Below, piece by piece: positions 10,376 to 20,198 of a DNA stretch of 64,000 nucleotides. This stretch comes from Symbiodinium natans. Its lineage: Eukaryota; Sar; Dinophyceae; Suessiales; Symbiodiniaceae. How positions within the stretch are numbered: position 1 is the first letter of the stretch; the number at the start of each line of letters is the position of its first letter. Both the position numbers and the translations under genes were made by a program. The notes beneath the pieces are model-generated. The model saw nothing but the letters and a program-made list of their open reading frames with translations, searched no databases and had not been told where the DNA came from. The stretch is from positions 48,501 through 112,500 of the forward strand of contig CAJNDS010000327.1 in the NCBI GenBank assembly GCA_905221605.1, read 5' to 3'.

Positions 10376-12346
10376 ATGACCGCAGCGGCTGGGCATGTTT
10401 CGCAGATGCGGGCCCTGTTGGCCCAGGTCTTTGGCCCCGGTCGACCGTCAGACAAGGATCTGGAGGAGCAGCAAAACCTTCTGCCAGCGGGGGCGCCAGG
10501 CTCCGGCGACGCCTGTGTGTCCCTGGTGGTGGGGACGCTGCTGGCAGCCGCATCGCTGGTCAGCGTCGGCGTGGTGGTCTTCAGTGCATTTTTGGACACA
10601 TGGCTTTGGCCCGTGTTGGGCGTGTTGCTTTTGCTGGGGCACGGCTTCCTGATCAAGGCCACGGCGGCCACGGCGGCTACGGACGGGAAGCCGAACGCCT
10701 GGAACTTCTCCCACGCCGCCCTGGTGTGTGAGGCCCTCGCCTACGCGGCCCTGGCGCCCACGTACTTCTTCCGCTCCCTGGTGGTGCCCTGGTGGTGGTG
10801 GAACGCAGTGGCGCTGCTTCTCCTGCTTCCTGCCACGGTGCTGCTCGTGTGCTTGATCTACAACAACCTCCGCAGCGGCTCACGTAGACAGAAGGCAGCT
10901 GTTCCAGGCTACGTGATGATTGCGGCGACTTGCTTGCTTGTGGCTCTCTTGCTGATCTTCGCGGGCAACGTGGGCATCCAGACCCTTTCGATGCCCCTCT
11001 TCCTCTCGAGGGACGTCTTGGAGAGGGTGGGCGTCGTCCGGACCTTCAACGAGTTCAAGGGCGGAGAGGGAGACAGCTCCATCAGCTACCAAACCTGCGA
11101 CCTGGCAACTTCGAAGTGCAGCCTCGGCGATTTCGCTCGGGATGAGTGGACGGCCGTGCGCCCGGGAGGGTCCACCAGCTGCATGGTGGGTGACTTTGAG
11201 TTCCTGGTCTACAGGGGTGACCCCAAGAAAGTCCTTCTGCACATGCATGGCGGAGGGGCCTGTTGGAATTGGGTCACGTTCCTTTTGGATGCATGCACGC
11301 GCACGGCGCCCATGACCCCGAGCGGGATCTTCAACGCCTCGGAGCCGGGCAATCCATTCTACGGCTGGACCGTCATTGACGTTCCGTACTGCTCCGGCGA
11401 CATCTTCGGGGGCGCCACGGAGAACTTCTGGATCCTCGCGCACCAGACCGCCAGCGCCTGGAAGAAGCAGTCGGGCTATGCCAACATGGACGCCGTCATG
11501 ACATGGACTCACGAGCAGTTCGGGGGCCACGCCGGCGACGACGGCCACGCCGGCGACGGCGGCCACGGCCTGGATCGGCTCTCGAGCCTCGTCGTGTCAG
11601 GCGAGTCCGCAGGTTCCCTGGGCCTTCAGATCTGGGGCAGTGACATCCTGACCCGCCTCGAGGGCAAGTACGACCCCAAGGGCACCTACTTCATCGGCGA
11701 CTCCTTCCTCGGGGTGATGGTGGATGACCAGGACTTGCTGCAACGGCAGGTGATCGACTACTGGAGATTGTGCGACTCCGGTGTCGTCCCACCCGACCTG
11801 AGCCCAAAATGCCACCCGGATGAGCTTTTCCTGGCCGACTTCGTTGAGGACACCTTGCAGAAGTTCCCCGATGTTCGCTACCTCATGCTGAGCAGCAAGT
11901 TCGACATGGTCCAGAAGGCCTTTGCAGACATGCTTGTGATCCTGGATGACTTGTGGCTGATCGCCACCCAGGGCTGGGACAAGGTACCCAAGTTCACCAA
12001 TGCCTCGTTCTACGAGGAGGTCAGCGAGCAGCTGAAGCCGTATTCTGCCTATCCTCAGTTCTCAGCCTACCTTGTGGATTCCAATCAGCACACGTACACC
12101 TGTTTCGACATCGGCTGCATCGACATGGCGACGCCTGCAGGGCCGCTGAACAACTGCAGCAGCCCAGATGTCGGAGAGCGCCTGCTCCCCTGGCTGACGC
12201 CAGACGAGACCACCCGGCCTCTGTACCAATGCTACGACCTCACGCGTGATTCCCCCATGTGGACGGGCCCCTACTGCAACCGTTCCCTGCCCTGGGTGGC
12301 GGGCAAGTGTCATTCGCGACCCGGCGTCCAGTGCAAGGACTACTGA
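10376..12346 (+). CDS. Membrane-anchored pectinacetylesterase/Notum-like hydrolase, copy 1
   Basis: An intact single-exon gene of 656 residues. Residues 1-205 carry about five hydrophobic segments (near 47-73, 76-95, 113-133, 142-162 and 178-203), so the protein is probably membrane-embedded at its N-terminus. Residues 215-650 look like the pectinacetylesterase/Notum alpha/beta-hydrolase fold: MHGGGACWNW (oxyanion region, about 290), VPYCSGD (336-342), SGESAGS (nucleophile Ser411), SSKFDMVQ (Asp510) and DSNQHTY (His572). The family removes acyl esters from pectin or from proteins; the substrate here is unknown. The domain is cysteine-rich and has possible N-glycosylation sites, fitting an exported or luminal location. 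A His/Gly/Asp-rich linker lies at 384-397. The start is supported by the upstream pyrimidine-AG and by identity with copy 2. The upstream region (10035-10375) is also duplicated. No telomere-like array occurs in the gene. Confidence 0.85.
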   Translation: MTAAAGHVSQMRALLAQVFGPGRPSDKDLEEQQNLLPAGAPGSGDACVSLVVGTLLAAASLVSVGVVVFSAFLDTWLWPVLGVLLLLGHGFLIKATAATAATDGKPNAWNFSHAALVCEALAYAALAPTYFFRSLVVPWWWWNAVALLLLLPATVLLVCLIYNNLRSGSRRQKAAVPGYVMIAATCLLVALLLIFAGNVGIQTLSMPLFLSRDVLERVGVVRTFNEFKGGEGDSSISYQTCDLATSKCSLGDFARDEWTAVRPGGSTSCMVGDFEFLVYRGDPKKVLLHMHGGGACWNWVTFLLDACTRTAPMTPSGIFNASEPGNPFYGWTVIDVPYCSGDIFGGATENFWILAHQTASAWKKQSGYANMDAVMTWTHEQFGGHAGDDGHAGDGGHGLDRLSSLVVSGESAGSLGLQIWGSDILTRLEGKYDPKGTYFIGDSFLGVMVDDQDLLQRQVIDYWRLCDSGVVPPDLSPKCHPDELFLADFVEDTLQKFPDVRYLMLSSKFDMVQKAFADMLVILDDLWLIATQGWDKVPKFTNASFYEEVSEQLKPYSAYPQFSAYLVDSNQHTYTCFDIGCIDMATPAGPLNNCSSPDVGERLLPWLTPDETTRPLYQCYDLTRDSPMWTGPYCNRSLPWVAGKCHSRPGVQCKDY

Positions 12347-12384
12347 GGCTTGTGGGGACCTCACGAGTTGTTTCCTCAATTTTG

Positions 12385-12468
12385 ACTGGCCCCTGCTGCT
12401 TTTGTTCCATGCTCTGGGTGCCGGGTAACTGTTACACGCGACCCGATGTCCAGTGCAAGAACTCATGA
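12385..12468 (+). pseudogene. Relic C-terminal tail of a third esterase copy
   Basis: Just 3' of copy 1, a second diverged version of the gene's last codons can be read in another frame: TGP, then LWVPGNCYTRPDVQCKN and a TGA. The gene itself ends LPWVAGKCHSRPGVQCKDY. The sequence after the TGA (GAGGCCTGTGAG) then matches the sequence just after the stop of copy 2. The tail therefore derives from a third, more diverged paralogue, probably through unequal exchange. Confidence 0.7.
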
Positions 12469-12470
12469 GG

Positions 12471-13142
12471 CCTGTGAGTTTGTACAGGAGGCGCTGTTCC
12501 GGTGTACCTCAACTGTTTGAACGTTTCCTCCCGCGAAACATTTGTGCTCGGTCTTATTAACTTTATCTGCGCGCCGCCCTCAGAAGTAAGAGTGGTGAAT
12601 GCTTCTGCAGATGTAAAGATGTGCCGTCTTTACTCTTCACGGAAAAGCGGCCGCACAATGAAGCCTGACCAGCGGACAGCGACACCGACAGTCAATGCAA
12701 GCTGCCAGCAGTCATGGCAGGTTGGCTCACAGACATGATGTACCAGGTGCTGAATCTTGATCGCGTAGCTGGTTTGGCTGTGCAAACCGAACTTTCTGGG
12801 AATGAGCTTTCCCGACATTTCAAGACAAACCAGAGCCCGGCAACACCCGTGGATCACGAAAAAAACCCCGCTCTCCCCCCCCAGAAGTAGCATCGAATGT
12901 GCCGCCATGATCCGTCGCTGGATACGCAAACCCTTCGCGCAGGCTTGCGAAGCGCCGGGCTCGCAGCGAGTCCCTACTTTCAGGGTTTGGGAGAGTTCTT
13001 GTTTGTCTCTTTGCATGGCCCGCCTTTCTGCTAGGGTTCGTTCTAGTTTCGTGGGCCGCTTTTCGAACCCTTGTGGCGACTTTGCTGAGGTCTCTAGTTC
13101 CAGGGTGGTAAGCTTGCGGCAGCACAACCCAGTATTCCCCTC
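12471..13142. other. Spacer between the esterase copies
   Basis: The first 270 bases are diverged from the region after copy 2 but alignable (shared blocks around CTTCTGC and GGACACCGACA). The rest is unique. No convincing gene is seen; frames on the - strand are not supported. Confidence 0.5.
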
Positions 13143-13421
13143 GCAGGCTGCAAAGCTGCAGCGAGGTAGATGGACTCAGAGGCGGAAGCCTCAGTAGCAC
13201 CGATACGCAGTGGTGGCGGAGGGCAGAGGCAAAGCAGGAACAAAATGTCGCATCCGAAGTCAAGGCTCTGCTTGGATGGCCACAGAGCTTGTGTGGAGTT
13301 GGCTTCTCCTCTCTCTTGTTGCATTTCTTGTGGCGCAGCCCTTGCGCTAGGGTCTGCCGCAGAGTTTGCGCAGGCAACCAGCAACGAATTGACGCCCTGG
13401 CTCAGTGTGAAGAGCAGTAGC

Positions 13422-13454
13422 AGTCCTCTCCCACATCTCCCACATCTCCCTTAG
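13422..13454 (+). promoter_or_regulatory. Possible spliced-leader acceptor of esterase copy 2
   Basis: The same pyrimidine-rich tract and TTAG as copy 1 lie four bases before the ATG at 13458. Conservation of this short tract, while nearby upstream sequence has gained and lost bases, hints at a function. Confidence 0.4.
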
Positions 13455-13457
13455 GAA

Positions 13458-15440
13458 ATGACCGAAGTGGCTGGGCATGTTTCGCAGATGCGGGCCCTGT
13501 TGGCCCAGGTCTTTGGCCCCGGTCGACCGTCAGACAAGGATCTAGAGGAGCAGCAAAACCTTTTGCCAGCGGGGGCGCCAGGCTCCGGCGACGCCTGTGT
13601 GTCCCTGGTGGTGGGGACCCTGCTGGCAGCCGCATCGCTGGTCAGCGTCGGCGTGGTGGTCTTCAGTGCATTTTTGGACACATGGCTTTGGCCCGTGTTG
13701 GGCGTGTTGCTTTTGCTGGGGCATGGCTTCCTGATCAAGGCCACGGCAGCCACGGCGGCTACGGAGGGGAAGCCGAATGCCTGGGACTTCTCCCACGCCG
13801 CCCTGGTGTGCGAGGCCCTCGCCTACGCGGCCCTGGCGCCCACGTACTTCTTCCGCTCCCTGGTGGTGCCCTGGTGGTGGTGGAACGCAGTGGCGCTGCT
13901 TCTCCTGCTTCCTGCCACGGTGCTGCTCGTGTGCTTGATCTACAACAACATCCGCAGCGGCTCACGTGGACAGAAGGCAGCTGTTCCAGGCTACGTGATG
14001 ATTGCGGCGACTTGCTTGCTTGTGGCTCTCTTGCTGATCTTCGCGGGCAACGTGGGCATCCAGACCCTTTCGATGCCCCTCTTCCTCTCGAGGGACGTCT
14101 TGGAGAGGGTGGGCGTCGTCCGGACCTTCAACGAGTTCAAGGGCGGAGAGGGAGACAGCTCCATCAGCTACCAAACCTGCGACCTGGCAACTTCGAAGTG
14201 CAGCCTCGGTGATTTCGCTCGGGATGAGTGGACGGCCGTGCGCCCGGGAGGGTCCACCAGCTGCATGGTGGGTGACTTTGAGTTCCTGGTCTACAGGGGT
14301 GACCCCAAGAAAGTGCTTCTGCACATGCATGGCGGAGGGGCCTGTTGGAATTGGGTCACGTTCCTTTTGGATGCATGCACGCGCACGGCGCCCATGACCC
14401 CGAGCGGGATCTTCAATGCCTCGGAGCCGGGCAATCCATTCTACGGCTGGACCGTCATTGACGTTCCGTACTGCTCCGGCGACATCTTCGGGGGCGCCAC
14501 GGAGAACTTCTGGATCCTCGCACACCAGACCGCCAGCGCCTGGAAGAAGCAGTCGGGCTATGCCAACATGGACGCCGTCATGAAATGGACTCACGAGCAG
14601 TTCGGCGGCCACGCCGGCGACGACGGCCACGGTGGCCACGACGCCGGCCACGGCGGCCACGGCCTGGATCGGCTTTCGAGTCTCGTCGTGTCAGGCGAGT
14701 CCGCAGGTTCCCTGGGCCTTCAGATCTGGGGCAGTGACATCCTGACCCGCCTCGAGGGCAAGTACGACCCCAAGGGCACCTACTTCATCGGCGACTCCTT
14801 CCTCGGGGTGATGGTGGATGACCAGGACCTGCTGCAACGGCAGGTGATCGACTACTGGAGATTGTGCGACTCCGGTGTCGTCCCACCCGACCTGAGCCCA
14901 AAATGCCACCCGGATGAGCTTTTCCTGGCCGACTTCGTTGAGGACACCTTGCAGAAGTTCCCCGATGTTCGCTACCTCATGCTGAGCAGCAAGTTCGACA
15001 TGGTCCAGAAGGCCTTTGCAGACATGCTTGTGATCCTGGATGACTTGTGGCTGATCGCCACCCAGGGCTGGGACAAGGTACCCAAGTTCACCAACGCCTC
15101 CTTCTACGAGGAGGTCAGCGAGCATCTGAAGCCGTATTCTGCCTATCCCCAGTTCTCAGCCTACCTTGTGGATTCCAATCAGCACACGTACACCTGTTTC
15201 GACATTGGCTGCATCGACATGGCGACGCCGGCAGGGCCGCTGAACAACTGCAGCAGCCCAGATGTCGGAGAGCGCCTGCTCCCCTGGCTGACGCCAGACG
15301 AGACCACCCAGCCTCTGTACCAATGCTACGACCTCACGCGTGATTCCCCCATGTGGACGGGCCCCTACTGCAACCGTTCCCTGCCCTGGGTGGCGGGCAA
15401 GTGCCATTCGCGACCCGGCGTCCAGTGCAAGGACTACTGA
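13458..15440 (+). CDS. Membrane-anchored pectinacetylesterase/Notum-like hydrolase, copy 2
   Basis: An intact single-exon gene of 660 residues, about 98% identical to copy 1 by eye. The catalytic Ser, Asp and His motifs are the same, shifted by four after the linker. Differences are few: residues near the N-terminus, one Lys for Thr at about 376, and a longer His/Gly/Asp linker (HAGDDGHGGHDAGHGGHG) caused by expansion of a GGCCACG-type repeat. Many nucleotide differences are silent, so both copies probably remain under selection. Reaction and location are as proposed for copy 1: a membrane-tethered carbohydrate or protein deacylase facing outside or a lumen. Tandem near-identical intronless genes are common in dinoflagellates. 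Confidence 0.85.
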   Translation: MTEVAGHVSQMRALLAQVFGPGRPSDKDLEEQQNLLPAGAPGSGDACVSLVVGTLLAAASLVSVGVVVFSAFLDTWLWPVLGVLLLLGHGFLIKATAATAATEGKPNAWDFSHAALVCEALAYAALAPTYFFRSLVVPWWWWNAVALLLLLPATVLLVCLIYNNIRSGSRGQKAAVPGYVMIAATCLLVALLLIFAGNVGIQTLSMPLFLSRDVLERVGVVRTFNEFKGGEGDSSISYQTCDLATSKCSLGDFARDEWTAVRPGGSTSCMVGDFEFLVYRGDPKKVLLHMHGGGACWNWVTFLLDACTRTAPMTPSGIFNASEPGNPFYGWTVIDVPYCSGDIFGGATENFWILAHQTASAWKKQSGYANMDAVMKWTHEQFGGHAGDDGHGGHDAGHGGHGLDRLSSLVVSGESAGSLGLQIWGSDILTRLEGKYDPKGTYFIGDSFLGVMVDDQDLLQRQVIDYWRLCDSGVVPPDLSPKCHPDELFLADFVEDTLQKFPDVRYLMLSSKFDMVQKAFADMLVILDDLWLIATQGWDKVPKFTNASFYEEVSEHLKPYSAYPQFSAYLVDSNQHTYTCFDIGCIDMATPAGPLNNCSSPDVGERLLPWLTPDETTQPLYQCYDLTRDSPMWTGPYCNRSLPWVAGKCHSRPGVQCKDY

Positions 15441-15689
15441 GGCCTGTGAGTTTTGTACAGGAGGCGCCGTTCCGGCGTACTCAGCTGTTAGCTGTTATCG
15501 ACAGCGCTGAGTGGGCGTTGACACGCTTCCTATTGCGAATGTTTCTGTACAGTGCAGTCACATGTAAAGTTAGTTGTGCTGCTGACCTCGAGTTCTGTGC
15601 TTCTGCGGATCAAGAAAGCGGGCAGCAGCTTGGAGCCTGAGCAGTGGACACCGACAAGGCAAGCTGACAGCCGTCATTTCACAGGGCCT

Positions 15690-15830
15690 CGCAAATGATG
15701 TGTCATAGTATATCGTAGTGCATTATATATATATATTATATGTCTATGTATATAACTTAAAACATATAGTATAGAGTAGTATATAGTTCAGAAGTATAAT
15801 ATACGTGTAGGCCATGATGGGTCACGAACA
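15690..15830. other. AT-rich patch after the esterase pair
   Basis: It holds TATATATATATATTATATG and similar simple sequence. It marks the end of the array-free esterase block. Confidence 0.6.
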
Positions 15831-15944
15831 TGCTTCCTGTGTCCAGCAGCGCGTGCATGAACGGTGGCTTCAGCTTCAGAGGCCCGAATTTGTAGGCTTC
15901 GGACTCGCCCCAAGCCATGCACCTGGAAGTCTCAACCCTAGGCC

Positions 15945-16540
15945 CCCTAAACCCTAAACCCTAAACCCTAAACCCTAAACCCTAAACCCTAAACCCTCAG
16001 CCCCTCAACCCTCGACCCTCAACCCTAAACCCTCGACCCTAAACCCCAAACCCTAAATGCCCTCAGCCCTCACCTCATTGACGGGGCTTCAGCCACGCCA
16101 TGCTGGCCTCCCCCGCACCAGCGGCGGTGTTCCTTCCGTCGGCATGGCCTCATGGCTTGCCAAAAATGTGTACTTTCCTAACTTAGGGGTTTAGGGTTTA
16201 GGGTTTAGGGTTAGGGTTTAGGGTTTAGGGTTTAGGGTTTAGGGTTCAGGGTTTAGGGTTTAGGGTTTAGGGTTCCCTCTTTAAAGGGTGCCGCCTTTTG
16301 ATGGGTACCCCAACAGGGACCCTATCTTCGAGAGCTACCCAAATTCGTCCTCGAGCGATTCTGACGTCCTGGAGGGTCCCCCGAATCTGTGAAGGACAAT
16401 CCCTAAACCCTAAACCCTAAACCCTAAACCCTAAACCCTGAACACTGAACCCTGAACCCTAAACCCCAAGCCCTAAGCCCTAAACCCTAAGCTCTTAACC
16501 CTAAACCTCAAACCCTCGCTCCTAAACCCTAGCGGCCTTG
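15945..16540. repeat. Array cluster: R, F, R
   Basis: An R array at 15945-16060, an F array at 16182-16273 and a degenerate R array at 16400-16535 (with CCCTGAA and CCCTAAG variants). They are separated by unique spacers of about 120 bases. Confidence 0.85.
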
Positions 16541-16547
16541 GGCCCAG

Positions 16548-16591
16548 GCCAAGAAGCTGTTGCACAGACGCTCCGGGCTTTCCGCGGAGGT
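16548..16591 (+). CDS. Candidate exon
   Basis: It is flanked by GGGCCCAG| and |GTTTGG and reads AKKLLHRRSGLSAE. A degenerate R array precedes it and an F array follows (16625-16690). No family is recognised. Confidence 0.35.
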
Positions 16592-16847
16592 GTTTGGTCT
16601 GGGGAGGGTTGGTCTAGGGTTCAGGGGTTCATGGGTTTAGGGTTTAGGGTTTAGGGCTTGGGGTTTAGGGTTTAGGGTTTGGGGGGCATGAGTTTAGGGT
16701 TGAGGGTTGCGGGTTTGGGGTTAGGAGTTTTTGGGTTGAGGGATTGTGGGGGGGTTGTAGGGGCTTGGGGGTTTTGGGGTTTGGGGGCTTCAGGGTTTTG
16801 AGGTTGAGGGGTTTGGGGTTTACGGATTTTCGTGTTCGAGGGCCACT

Positions 16848-17120
16848 TAAACCCTAAACCCTAAACCCTAGACCCCAAGCCCTAAGTCCCTAACTAAGCC
16901 CCTAACCCCTGCAAGCCCTGTACCCCCACCCCAAGCCCTAAACCCTAAACCCTAGACCCTAGACCCTAGACCCTAGACCCTAGACCCTAGACCCTAGACC
17001 CTAAACCCTAAACCCTAAACCCTAAACCCTAAACCCTAAACCCTAAACCCTGAACCCTAAACCCTAAACCCTAAACCCTAAACCCTAAACCCTAAACCCT
17101 AAACCCTAAACCCTAAGCCC
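16848..17120. repeat. R array with a CCCTAGA block
   Basis: About 36 units. A homogeneous block of CCCTAGA (about 16955-17000) lies between CCCTAAA blocks. The array ends nine bases before the next exon-like segment. Confidence 0.9.
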
Positions 17121-17129
17121 TGCCCGTAG

Positions 17130-17219
17130 GAGAAGCAGTGCATGGGGCGGGCGCCGCTCTACTCCGAGGCCTTCCTGCTGCAAGCGCAGCATAGGCGCGC
17201 CAGTGGGCGACGGAAGCCT
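17130..17219 (+). CDS. Candidate exon
   Basis: It is bounded by CCCGTAG| and |GTGGC, exactly 30 codons, reading EKQCMGRAPLYSEAFLLQAQ and onward. It could belong with the 16548-16591 segment; the array between them would be the intron, but the phases do not join directly. Confidence 0.4.
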
Positions 17220-17251
17220 GTGGCTTTTGTGCCGTTCTGTTTCATTGTTCA

Positions 17252-17257
17252 GTTTTT

Positions 17258-17288
<31 letters not shown>

Positions 17289-17530
17289 TTGGGTTTCGAG
17301 TTTTTTTTTGGGTTTTTGAGGTGTTTTCGGGTTTTCGGATCTTCGCGGTTTTAGGGTTTTTCGGTTTTTTGGGTTTTCGGGCTTCGGGGTTTTGGATAAA
17401 GTTCGGGGGTTTCGGGGGTTTCGGGGTTCTAGAGTCCTGGGGTTTCAGGCTTGTAGGGTTTCAGGGTTCTAGGGTTTCGGGGTTTCAGGTGTTGTATGGT
17501 TTTGGGGTTTCAAGGATGAGGGGCCCTTGA
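17252..17530. repeat. T-run/G-run and GGGTTTTCGG tract
   Basis: T15 is followed at once by G22, then irregular G/T-rich repeats such as GGGTTTTCGGGTTTTCGG. Frames here are artefacts. Confidence 0.8.
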
Positions 17531-17710
17531 ACATCCACAGCTACTTATAGGGTTCTTAACGAAGAGGGGTTCAAGGGGATAGTGTAATTCAAGCAAGGTT
17601 CCCTACCACTCCCCAATACTCCCGACTATTCCCGAAGGCTCCCTAAGCTTCCCTAAGGCTCCCTAGGTACCTACCCCCCGTGAATCCCCCTCCCTTAAGA
17701 ACCCTATGCA

Positions 17711-17853
17711 TTGGAGGTTAGTGGTACTTATTAACCAATTGTAGCTGTACTTATTTCTGCACCTATAACCATATCAGGCACTTAAGGGGCTTATAAGTGG
17801 GTTGTAAGTACACTTACACTTGTTAAAAAGTGCCGTGAATCTCCAAGTAAAGC
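17711..17853. mobile_element. Family A element
   Basis: It opens with TTGGAGGTTAGTGGTACTTA and closes with GTGAATCTCCAAGTA. Interior blocks (TAACCAATTGTAGCTGTACTT, GGCACTTAAGGGGCTTATAA) match other copies. Confidence 0.7.
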
Positions 17854-17879
17854 TGCTTTGTTTGGGTCATAAGGATCCC

Positions 17880-18640
17880 CTTAATATAGGGCTTAGGGTT
17901 TAGAGTTTAGGGTTTAGGGTTTAGGGTTCCAAGCTGTCTAAGATTCCCAGGTAAGGCTCCAGGGTTCAAGAAGCCCATATGCGTGTCACGCAGCGACAAA
18001 GAAGCTTGCAGAGCCCTCGTCTCACTGTCCCCGGGCGTCCACCCAGCCAGGGGGTACCGCCTTAGGGGTACGAGTCTTAATCCCTTGAGCATGGTATTTA
18101 TGAGCTCGAAGGAGGGACCTGAGGAAGGGACCTTGATCTTATTTCCCTATAAAGCCCCTATATATAAACAGCAACATAATATAATGAATACATAAGTAAA
18201 TAAGTAAATTTAAATCTATATATATATATATATACATATCATATATACCTTATGTAGTCCCTACATACCTAAGTAGCCCTTTTGTCTCTTGAGCACGTTA
18301 TCATGGGTTCTGTTCAAGTCTTGAAGGCCCCCTGTGTTGAGGAGGGAGGGAGGTTGCGGGCTGTAGATGCCGAGTAACCTTTTTGGGCGGGGTTTAGGGG
18401 TATAATGTTTAGGTTTAGGGCTTTATGGTGTAGGGTTCAGTGGGAGGAGGGGGTGGGGGCAAGTGTTTTTAGTCTTGCCTGGCAGGCGCGAGCGCAAGGG
18501 GAGCTTGCAGGACGCGGCCGGGTGTTGGGTTCGTTTGTAGGCCGAACTGCGCTTTGAAGCCCCCCGCAAACCCAGCAACACCTGAAAGTGAGCCCCAAGA
18601 AACCCAGAACTGGCCCCTAAACTCCCAAACCGCCCAAAGC
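17880..18640. other. No supported gene
   Basis: A short F tract lies at 17888-17930 and AT-rich simple sequence at 18165-18255. A possible exon after CTGGCAG at about 18494 lacks a partner. Confidence 0.35.
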
Positions 18641-18644
18641 CAAA

Positions 18645-18735
18645 AAACCCTAAACCCTAAACCCTAAACCCTAAACCCTAAACCCTAAACCCTAAACCCT
18701 AAGCCCTAAGCCCTAAGCCCTAAGCCCTAAACCCT
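18645..18735. repeat. R array passing into CCCTAAG
   Basis: Eight CCCTAAA units are followed by four CCCTAAG units. Confidence 0.85.
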
Positions 18736-18806
18736 TTTCAGCTCTTTTAACTGGCCACGCTCTTGCTTCCCTTGGGGTGGTAGTCGGGGTGCCAGGCCTA
18801 CACCTT

Positions 18807-18905
18807 GGGATGTCCCCCCTTATACTAACACTCCTTAATCGTGATTATAATCGGGGGTACTAATCATCCCTTTTTAAGGACTGTTCGTATAAGGGGGCAC
18901 ATCCC
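18807..18905. mobile_element. Family C hairpin element
   Basis: The ends GGGATGTCCCCCCTTATAC and GTATAAGGGGGCACATCCC are inverted. Interior CTCCTTAATCG / TTAAGGACTG continues the palindrome. Relatives lie at 23466-23533 and 43862-43958. Confidence 0.7.
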
Positions 18906-19176
18906 AGCCACCCCAAAACCCAAAACGCACACCCCGAATCCTCCAAAGGGGCTGGTCTTGGGTTGTTCCAATTCGAAACGCGAAACCCCAAGACCCCGAC
19001 ACACAAGAGATTCTGACCCTAAACCCTAAACCCTAAACCCTAAACCCTAAACTCTAAACCCTAAACCCTAAACCCCAAAACCTCAACCCCTAAGCCCCAA
19101 ACTCTAAACCCTCAACCCTGAACCCTAAGCCCTTACACCCCAATCCCTAACATCCATAACCCTAAACCCTCGGCAG

Positions 19177-19240
19177 AGGATGCCAGTTCCTTCTCGCCGG
19201 CAGCAGGCACCAAGGCGGAAGCTCGAACATCCGGCTCAGG
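19177..19240 (+). CDS. Candidate exon
   Basis: It is flanked by CTCGGCAG| and |GTTGAG and reads EDASSFSPAAGTKAEARTSG. An R tract precedes it and an F array begins 25 bases later. Confidence 0.35.
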
Positions 19241-19323
19241 GTTGAGAGGGCTTAGGGTTGAGAGGGTTTAGGGTTTAGGGTTTAGGGTTTAGGGTTTAGG
19301 GTTTACATCGGGTTACTAACGAG

Positions 19324-19373
19324 TTCATGGCGCGTTGCGATCTTCGCATTGTCACTGGTGGTGCAGCTCCAGG
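19324..19373 (+). CDS. Candidate exon
   Basis: It is flanked by CTAACGAG| and |GTCTGATAAACCC, so the donor leads into an R array. It reads FMARCDLRIVTGGAAP. No family is recognised. Confidence 0.35.
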
Positions 19374-19487
19374 GTCTGATAAACCCTAAACTCCTAAACC
19401 CTAAACCCTAAACCCTAAACCCTAAACCCTAAACCCTAAACCCTAAACCCTAAACCCTAAACCCTAAACCCTAAACCTTCGCCCCAG

Positions 19488-19565
19488 ATCCCCGAAACCC
19501 TGTTCTGGAAGGCTGATCCTGCGCCAGGGTCGCGACCTCGGATACGGCTGAAAGCTTCCAGTCGG
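19488..19565 (+). CDS. Candidate exon
   Basis: It follows CGCCCCAG| at the end of an R array and reads IPETLFWKADPAPGSRPRIR and onward. A GTGTTGGG donor lies near 19566. Confidence 0.4.
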
Positions 19566-20112
19566 TGTGTTGGGGGCGTTCTGTTTAATGGTCTTCACGC
19601 CAATCTGCTGGTCCATTTAAGTCTTTATGATCATCATTGCGGCCTTCAATGGTATAAAGGCGTGGGGCTTCGGGGTTCTGGGATTAGGGTTTGGGGAGAA
19701 GGGTTTTGCTTTTCCGGGGCAAGGAGGCTACCGGTGCTTGAGGTTCGGGGTTTAGGAGGGTCGAGCGCCTGACGCGGGTTTTGGAGTCGAAGGCTATGGG
19801 TTTAGGGTTATGGGTTTAGGGTTTAGGGTTTCTTGGGTTTAGGGTTTGGGGTTGAGGGTTTAGGGTTTAGTGTTTAGGGTTTAGGGTTTTCGGGCAGTTT
19901 TGCAAGGACTTCGAACTCTTGCTGCCGTAGCGCGAGAGTCCAATGCTACCTCCCCCTGCCCAAGCTCCGTTTTGGTTGTCTCTGACACTTGAAGGTTCAG
20001 AGACCCCAAACCCTAAACCCTAAACCCTAAACCCTAAACCCTAAACCCTAAACCCTAAACCCTAAACCCTAAACCCTAAACCCTAAACCCTAAAACCCTA
20101 CACCCTGAGCAG

Positions 20113-20198
20113 TCACAACCTACGCCGGAACCCAAATCCGCAACGGCAGGAGCGAGAGCCTGCGGTGCAAGGACTGGCATGGGCCTTTGGTCTTCAGC
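20113..20198 (+). CDS. Candidate exon ending at a GTTTAGGG donor
   Basis: The left side is CCCTGAGCAG| at an R array end; the right side is TTCAGC|GTTTAGGG. All three frames are open; the most protein-like reads TYAGTQIRNGRSESLRCKDW. Confidence 0.35.

Larger units (their letters stand above)
10035..15690 (+). repeat. Tandem gene duplication, about 3.1-kb period
   Basis: Unit 1 runs from about 10035 to 12740 and unit 2 from about 13143 to 15690. Coding sequence is nearly identical, while flanks carry indels. Upstream homology begins near CACGGCAGGTTGCAGAG in unit 1 and CTCGCAGGCTGCAAAG in unit 2. Confidence 0.85.

Noticed and set aside
10880-11566. - strand frames across both esterase genes (also 13962-14660)
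   Set aside because: They mirror the conserved + strand genes, and differences between copies keep the + frame, not these.
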